Assembly (NCBI GenBank): GCA_963575645.1
Contig: OY754471.1
Coordinates: 48,610,820 to 48,674,819, forward strand
Direction: 5' to 3'
Origin: Xanthostigma xanthostigma
Lineage: Eukaryota; Arthropoda; Insecta; Raphidioptera; Raphidiidae
Length of the DNA stretch: 64,000 nucleotides
Each line of letters opens with the position of its first letter. Position 1 is the first letter of the stretch. A program made the translations under genes and the position numbers. This document shows positions 57,640 to 64,000 of the stretch, piece after piece. Below the pieces are notes generated by a model that had not been told where the DNA came from, ran no database searches, and saw nothing but the letters and a program-made list of their open reading frames with translations.

Positions 57640-57895
57640 GACAAAGGGTCCTAATACACAAGACATGAGACTGGGGCGTAATACACAACACATGATGTTG
57701 GGTCGTAATACACAAAACAAGAGACTGGGACGTAATATACAACACACATATGGGAATAACTTAAATGGCAGAGTCGTAATACAAAACACATGCGACTAGG
57801 GCGTAATACAAAACACATGGGACTGGGGCGTAATACAAAACACATGGGACTGAGGCGTAATACACAACACACATGTCGATACATAGGGAATAACA
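57640..57895 (+). repeat. 27-bp minisatellite
   Basis: GACTGGGGCGTAATACACAA-type units recur with a 27-bp step (anchor bases at 57676, 57703, 57730 and again 57801, 57828, 57855), with a diverged stretch between. Since 27 is nine codons, both strands carry repetitive open frames (minus-strand VPCVLYYAP repeats). These are not taken as genes. Confidence 0.9.
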
Positions 57896-57921
57896 CAAAT
57901 GATGGGGACATAACACACTTA

Positions 57922-58066
57922 AATAATTAGTGTATGCAGAAAAAATAATTAGTGGAGGCCGAAAAAATAATTGGTCTAGGCCGAAAAAATAATTTATGTA
58001 GGCCGAAAAAATAATTAGTGTATGCCGAAAAAATAATTTGTGTAGGCCGAAAAAATAATTAATGGA
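57922..58066 (+). repeat. 22-bp minisatellite
   Basis: Six units containing GGCCGAAAAAATAATT repeat with an exact 22-bp step (anchor G at 57939, 57961, 57983, 58005, 58027, 58049). The sequence is unrelated to the 27-bp array that almost touches it. Confidence 0.95.
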
Positions 58067-59069
58067 GGAATTTGCGGTGAGAAATACGCTATGCAATCGT
58101 GATTTCTTTTTCAAACGCATCGTCGTCAACGTCGCGGCGGAGTCTCAGCTGTCTCCCGGGTGAAAAATAAACCTCAAAGAAGACGACTTTCTTTATAACG
58201 TGACATAAACCCCGCATTATTCGCAGTGACGGGCCGGCAGGGTGGACAAATAGGAAATTCATTACGCATAATTTTTTTTTATTCACTGTTTTTTTTCATT
58301 TTTGAAATTTTGTATAAAGATTCTATTTGAAATAATTTTTCAATCGTCAAAACGCCTTAGAAAAATGACCGTTATCCCTATCCTAGTCGAAATTGTTTGG
58401 GTGTATTTATTATCCAATGATGAAATGTCAGTCAGATAATAATTCTGACATTATATATACATATATTCAAATGTGACAGAATCTACCGCTGCACAGGGAC
58501 AATATTAAATTTTACGAAAAGTAATAAAATAAATTAAATTTTAGTGAAGAAACGAGCCGCCACTGGTTACGGTTCGTGCTTCACTTTGCAACCCGAATGT
58601 CTATCTTGATTATTTTCTATTATTTACGAAACAATAATCGAGAAATGTGTGTTTTTAGTTGTATTTTATTTATCTCAATTATTATGGCGCCGGGGGTGAT
58701 TATAATTCTTCAAAAACAAATTTATGGTCACACAGTGACAGTCTCGACAGTTTTTTTTTTACTTCCGTGCAACCGTAGAAGCAAAGAAAAGTTTGTAATG
58801 AAAAACAATGGGTAACACTTACGAGAAAATCATTACCAAGCTTGTATGACAAAAAAAAATTGTACCTATATACACCGAAAGTAAATAAATTAAATAAAAA
58901 AATTGATTTCATTAAGACAAGGTTTAAATACGTCTGATCTCAACGAGATTTAAAATTTAAAATTATATTAAACTTATTTGCGAAACTAAAAACAAAAAAA
59001 TGTGGTGGTCGAAAATGAAGGGGTCTCTATCTTTTCGAATAAAAAAGACACAACGGTATATTGAATGTT
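58067..59069. other. Unassigned DNA
   Basis: No gene or element recognised. Confidence 0.4.
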
Positions 59070-59287
59070 TATTTTCGAGCAACAATGTACGTAGAAGCGC
59101 GTCGCGAATGTCGGCATTTCGGCGCGTGGCTGCGGAACTCTGTTCCACACCACCCAGGAGGTCGAGTTCAAGGCGCGTTTTTTTTAAACGTGGTTTCCCC
59201 GATAGGCCTAGTCCACTATGACACAGCCACGCGCCGACATGCAGACATTCGCGGCTCGCTTCTTTGTTCACTGTTGCTCGAAAAATA
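59070..59287. mobile_element. 218-bp inverted-repeat MITE
   Basis: ATTTTCGAGCAACAATG, GCGAATGTCGGCAT and GGCGCGTGGCTG on the left pair with their near complement on the right (AGCCACGCGCC, ACATTCGCGG, CACTGTTGCTCGAAAAAT). Arms are about 65-75 bp. No target duplication was resolved. Confidence 0.75.
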
Positions 59288-60660
59288 ATTAACATTAAAC
59301 ATACCAAACGGTAGGTTTTTCGTTGCAGTACAAAATAATCAATTTTCTCGTACGAGAAAAATGAGAAAAACCCGTTGTTGCGCTTAGTTTTCAAAAAAAA
59401 ATTGTATTTGTCCGATGGAAAAATTAAAATGGCCACAAAATATAAGAAATTTTGATGTAGACTTTAATAAAGAATGATATTTGAAGTAAAAAAACTCAGT
59501 TGACTTGACAATAGACTGGCAGGTATTACAAGGAGATAAATTATACAATTGTCTTGACTGTTGAGCGTTTATGACTTTTACAATATAGACTTAAAAAATG
59601 TATGAAAAAAATCCAAAAAAATTAAACACACCTAAACAAAAATTTTTTCGACTAATTTGTAGACTACATGAGGTCGAAAAACGTCGTTTTTCAATAAAAT
59701 TGGAAAGCATATAAAAAAGCGACAGAAATCTTGAAAATAAAAATTCAAACATTTCAGTCGAGTAGAAAACACTGAAACAAAGCATCTGAAAAGATGTATT
59801 TCAATATAGTTGACCCGAAAATAACAACGTAAAAAAAGGAACATCCTTATGTAAAAAATTTGTTAGATTATCAATCGAAAAAACAATTTTTAGCACAATA
59901 ATAAAGCCATATAATATTACGATAAAATGTTCATTAATTAGTAAACATTTTAATCAATTTTATATCCTGCGCCCCCGGGAGACAGTCTCACAGTGTTTTA
60001 AACTACAACTGCGAGTTGTGCCCGGGGGAGATTTTACAAATTTATAATACCAAAAATCATGCACATAGTGGGATCGGGTTTTTTTTTCGGGCCCATAGGA
60101 GGGCCCACGGAGGACTGACGCGAGCGATTCATATGCGGAAAATGCGACGAACCTACGAGTTTAAACTATATGATTATATCAGAATTAAAAAAAATATATA
60201 ATATACTGTACTATACTATCTACCTAGAACATGTAGCTACATTTAAAATAAACTAAATTTATCAAAACAAAACTTAAAAAAAGCAATAAACTTTTAAAAA
60301 TGTATGCAAAAAATATTTATTAATGAAATTTATTCAAAGCAAAAAAAAATCGTGACATAAAAAGTCAAAAACTTTAAAAAGGTCGTTGGAACGGAGGACG
60401 GTGGCTTGTCCCTCCGTTCTGCTGAAAAAAAGGCTGAAGAAGAAATTATTGAGAGATCACAATCGATCATAAATAATTTGGAAACTAGTTTTACCAACTA
60501 TTTGCTGATGACTTATTTAGTAGCAAATTTATAGGCCCATTAATAAGCTACTACATCATTATTAGTGAGAAAAAAAAATTATTCTCATTGAAATATTACA
60601 ACAAAGCCGAAATATTAATTGCAAGTTTTCTTTAATAAGAGAACTGATAAAATTTTACTT
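59288..60660. other. Unassigned AT-rich DNA
   Basis: A CCCGGG-containing pair near 59972 and 60020 and the small hairpin GGAACGGAGGAC/GTCCCTCCGTTC near 60389-60419 are noted. No gene is recognised. Confidence 0.4.
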
Positions 60661-61190
60661 TAATTTTATTTCTCCTTCAGTTGGGTCAGGCAACAATTTG
60701 TCCACCTACCACCGTTGGAACTCCCTGGATAAGGTTGAATAGATCACAATTTGTTCTCTATCACCGCTGGTAGTTGGGCAGAGGGCTCGAACTGTCCCTC
60801 CACCTTTGTTGGAACCCCCCGCACTCGAGGGGTCCTTTTCACGGTCTCACGGAGGAATCGGTTTGCTGTAGTGTGTGTATAGTGTTCACTTCAATGATCG
60901 AGCCCTACTCGGACCACCTCCGCCCCTGGATCAATTATGGCTGTTGCTTACATGACCCAAGGCCTCCTACTTACGCGAGCCAGTGGTCCAACCCTAGGTC
61001 CTGTCCTAGAGATACCTACAAACCGCGCAAGGACCTTGTGCGTTCAAAAAACCAGCTAAGCTAACGCGAAAGCTGCGATGGTCTCACAAGAATGGGGAGC
61101 TATGCTAACGAGACCGGATACGGAACCCTACAGAGCAGTCCGCAACGCACTGACTGCTTCCCAAAACCCCTAGACGCGCCCCATTGTATT
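60661..61190 (+). other. GC-richer block with a 96-codon open frame
   Basis: The frame 60774-61064 (MGRGLELSLH... to ...VRSKNQLS) is Pro-, Arg- and Ser-rich with no family I recognise. CAATTTGT(C/T)C(A/T)CCTA(C/T)CACC-like phrases recur at about 60694 and 60749, and the block differs sharply in base composition from its AT-rich flanks, so an inserted element or a lone exon are both possible. Confidence 0.25.
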
Positions 61191-63180
61191 TTTTGGTGAT
61201 ACTATTTCAAAGGGAACGCATTTTCAATATTTTAAATTAGAAATATTGAAGATATGTTCGGATGCAAAAAGGTCTATTAAAACAATGCAAATTTCAACAT
61301 TGAAAAGCAATACTGATGGTAGCTGTGAATGTGTCACGTGATTAAGAAATGTCGAAGTTTGCATTGCGAAAAAATTATACAGACAAATACCTGAAAAAAA
61401 TATGTTACGGAGACCCTAACTGAAATTTAACGCGTCGCGAAAGATAGAAGAGGAACGATGGATCCCAATACAATTACCATAACCAAAAAATCTGCAGTCT
61501 GAGTTTTACCAGTCAATAGAAAATATTATCCTTTCAAGTTAATTGAAAAAGTTTTTTTTATAAAAACATTTCTATTGGCTACAAGCTCAAGATTACAGAA
61601 AAATTTTAAAAACACTCACCAAAGCAGATTCATTGCAAGTTGATATCTGAAACAAAAGACCCATTTTCTGTTAATTTGTATTCTATTTATTTTCATAAAA
61701 AATAGTAAAGGCGTTTTATATCGAGTGTAACCGGCGCTGCCGTTCCGAATTTCGAATTCAATTTTTTTTCGGGAATCAGTTCAGGAGATCGTATTGATTA
61801 TGGAAACATATATTGCCAAGCGGTTTAAAACATTTTTTTATAACAATAAGAAAAAGAAAATTTTCAAACAATTTTTTTTTTTGGTCTTTTGAATATTCAA
61901 TTTTGAAATTATTTCATTAAAAAAATTAAAATGCATTTCATATCGATTAATAATGATAATAGCATCAATTATTGTATACATAATTTTATCTTCTCAAAAA
62001 ATTTGTGGATAAAAAACAATGAGCTATCGCTACGACATACGCAGGCTTATCAAACGCCTGGTTAAAGGAAAGCAATAGAAGTCAAGAATATTTTGTAATA
62101 CATACCAACTTGTAAAGAATGATGAATCTCTGTAGGGCCCTGGATCCAGTTTTGCACACGAGTTGAAAGTCGCGCACTGACTATACTGTTACTTTATTGG
62201 ATTTTAGACACTGCACTGGAGTCCTTGTTTTATTATATCAATTTATTAAAATATAATATGACGAGTTGAAAGTCGCGAATTCTTATTAAAGTTTTATTTT
62301 TAACACTGTCACTGGGCTGGTCGATGGTGATCTCTTCAGTCTGGTTGGCCATGTCGTTGTCCTGTAGATTCTAGTGGCAGAAGAAAGCCTTCGATTTAAT
62401 GATTAAAATTTAAAAACACTTACTCGCGCGAACGCGGAGCCGGGGGACGAATCAACCCGCAGCGTCGTCTTGGATGAAAAATATTAGTGCTACAGGTCAA
62501 TACCAAAATAAGCCGTGTTTTACGGTGTAAAACGTTGTGCACTGTTTAAATTTAATACAAGTGTTCCACCTTAAGACAACACCGTCTCGACTCGAACGAA
62601 AACGAAGACACTCCCGCACTTTCTGTAAACGCGAGAGCCAGTAACCGGCGCCACGCACTACCGTCTCGAAAAGCGAAAAACGGAAAGATTTTATTAGTAG
62701 TACATACATAATAATATAAAAAACTCGATGTGATCTGCAAATATTTTTAAGTGATTTTTACCGTCCTTTCTTCGCCAGCAAAGTGCTAAATTAGCCAAAA
62801 AGAAATATTCCTCAAAACGCTTCCCTGCACAAAAAAACAACATTTTATTCAAAATACTAATAATTTGAGGGATTCATCTGACAAAGAACAATTGATAATT
62901 TCGAAACTGAATGCTTATAGAATAAGCATTTATTTTATTTTAATTATTGCAAATTTGAGGTGCGAATGGAACCCACAAAATCCACTTGACAAAGAACTGC
63001 TGCGCTGGAGGCAATTTCGTTTTAAATGACGTCAAACAGCAATTTAGTTCGAATTTCAATGGTATGAATTTATATCGCTGTAAGTAGATCCAAGCAGATG
63101 CGGTGTATAATTGTGATCGCAATACGCCAGCCTAAACGGCTTCTCAACCAAGGTACGGAGTGCACCGGTGGCAGTCAATT
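61191..63180. other. Unassigned DNA
   Basis: ACGAGTTGAAAGTCGCG is repeated directly near 62158 and 62262, about 100 bp apart. A GC-richer patch lies at 62425-62690. No gene is recognised. Confidence 0.35.
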
Positions 63181-64000
63181 AAAATAAAAAAAAACAAAAA
63201 AAAATCATACAGTGTCTGAGGGCGCCCTAGCCTGTACTAGTATTGCAACAGAAATCTATTACCCAACGTTCCTCGGCAAAGTTTGTCCACAGTTAGCAAG
63301 TAGAGCACTTAGCAGTAAAGTATCCGAGAATGAGACCGATCTGGAGTGTTTGGATCGTCCGTCCACAGCGCCCCGCTTCCCAGCCACCCTCTCAGAGGAT
63401 CGCAGTTCAATACAACAGCTCGCATCAAACTGAAAACGCGGATTCACCTTTCTAATGAATGCCGCTCAAGACGACCCGCCCAAAACGTTTCAGATAACAC
63501 CTAGGACATCCGGCGGATGAAAACAACGATCAAATTCAAAGTCGAGGCCGAGAACCCGAAATTAAACTGAAGTGACGTTCTTTCCGCCGAAAGAACTCTT
63601 CCTCCCTATGGGACTTCACGCAGTTCCGTTGGGAATGTCGTATCTAGTCTTAGATCACGTAGCTTTAATCTGCAATAGAAAAACTTGTTAACATCTTAAT
63701 TTAATTTGCCGACGCAGCTATTCATGCGTAAAATGAATGCCTAATGAATTTAGAAATGAAACTCATGTCTTTATCTTTAATGTTAGTCCACACTAAATTT
63801 TGAAAAACGTCCAAGACCTACTTTTAAGGTCAAAAATAAAAATATTTGCAGGTCATTTCACTCTAAGTAATTTAAGTTCGCAGTAGCAAATCGTAGTCCT
63901 TCCCAATGATTTCCACTGTCGAGCGTCTATAATCTAGTCTCTCCATCTCTCAGTTCATTATGCATACTTAAGGTCAAAGTAGCCGAGCGTCATTCAGTTC
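63181..64000 (+). other. GC-richer block with a 73-codon open frame, and a motif copy
   Basis: The frame 63212-63433 (MSEGALACTS... to ...SIQQLASN) has a fairly even, protein-like composition but matches no family I know, and no splice or poly-A evidence supports it. The minus-strand TAGACGCTCGACA motif is at 63917-63929. Confidence 0.25.

Larger units (their letters stand above)
1647..64000 (+). other. Presumed giant intron 3 of the otk-like gene (or intron plus intergenic DNA)
   Basis: After the exon 3 donor I found no later Ig, transmembrane or kinase-like exon on the + strand and no other convincing host gene on either strand. The interval is filled with mobile-element remnants, described separately, and unassigned AT-rich DNA. 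Very long first introns loaded with transposons are common in large insect genomes. A short exon could have been missed by eye. Confidence 0.45.

Noticed and set aside
57452..58129. Repetitive minus-strand proteins with VPCVLYYAP or similar repeats
   Set aside because: They arise because the 27-bp minisatellite is nine codons long; there is no start context, domain or flanking gene structure.

Overview
The window is insect nuclear DNA, most likely from a moth or butterfly. It is AT-rich, it has spliced exons with GT..AG introns, and it is packed with short non-autonomous transposons. Several of these match, from memory, Helitron and retroelement families that are abundant in Lepidoptera. The order is an inference; the insect call is firm.

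Only one protein gene can be supported. At the left edge (1-1646, + strand) lie a 5' UTR with short upstream ORFs, a signal-peptide exon, and two phase-1 exons that together encode the first immunoglobulin domain of an off-track/PTK7-type Wnt and planar-polarity co-receptor (otk). The third exon ends in a clean donor at 1647. I found no further exon of this gene, so the remaining 62 kb is read as one very large intron, or intron plus intergenic DNA.

That intron is a mosaic of mobile-element fossils. At 1.7-9 kb there is a LINE tail, foldback MITEs (2221, 6521, 7021) and a GC-rich island at 5.3-6.0 kb. At 9.3-17 kb there is a MITE fused to a jockey/CR1-like reverse-transcriptase tail, a hAT-like MITE, and a 2.6 kb element with long inverted ends. 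At 17.0-18 kb a pogo/Tigger element sits inside the 5' tip of a Helitron. At 20-26 kb there are palindromic elements, a MITE-in-MITE nest, a MITE-in-Helitron nest and a tRNA-Lys pseudogene. At 27-37 kb there are six or more Helitrons, some in mirror-image pairs, one inside another, plus a second copy of the 9.3 kb MITE. At 38-49 kb there is a GC-rich enhancer-like block, hAT elements with exact 8-bp target duplications and more Helitrons. At 49-55 kb there is a short retroelement with a 14-bp target duplication, a large palindrome feeding an 11-unit 118-bp tandem array, and a hAT element carrying a younger element with a 10-bp target duplication. At 57.6-58.1 kb two unrelated minisatellites (27 bp and 22 bp) abut. 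The last 5 kb are mostly unassigned.

The signals most worth following are: the palindrome plus 118-bp array, with a one-unit sister copy 16 kb away as an internal control; a family of palindromes whose arms match within each copy but differ between loci; and a 13-bp core (TAGACGCTCGRYA) found seven times in otherwise different surroundings.
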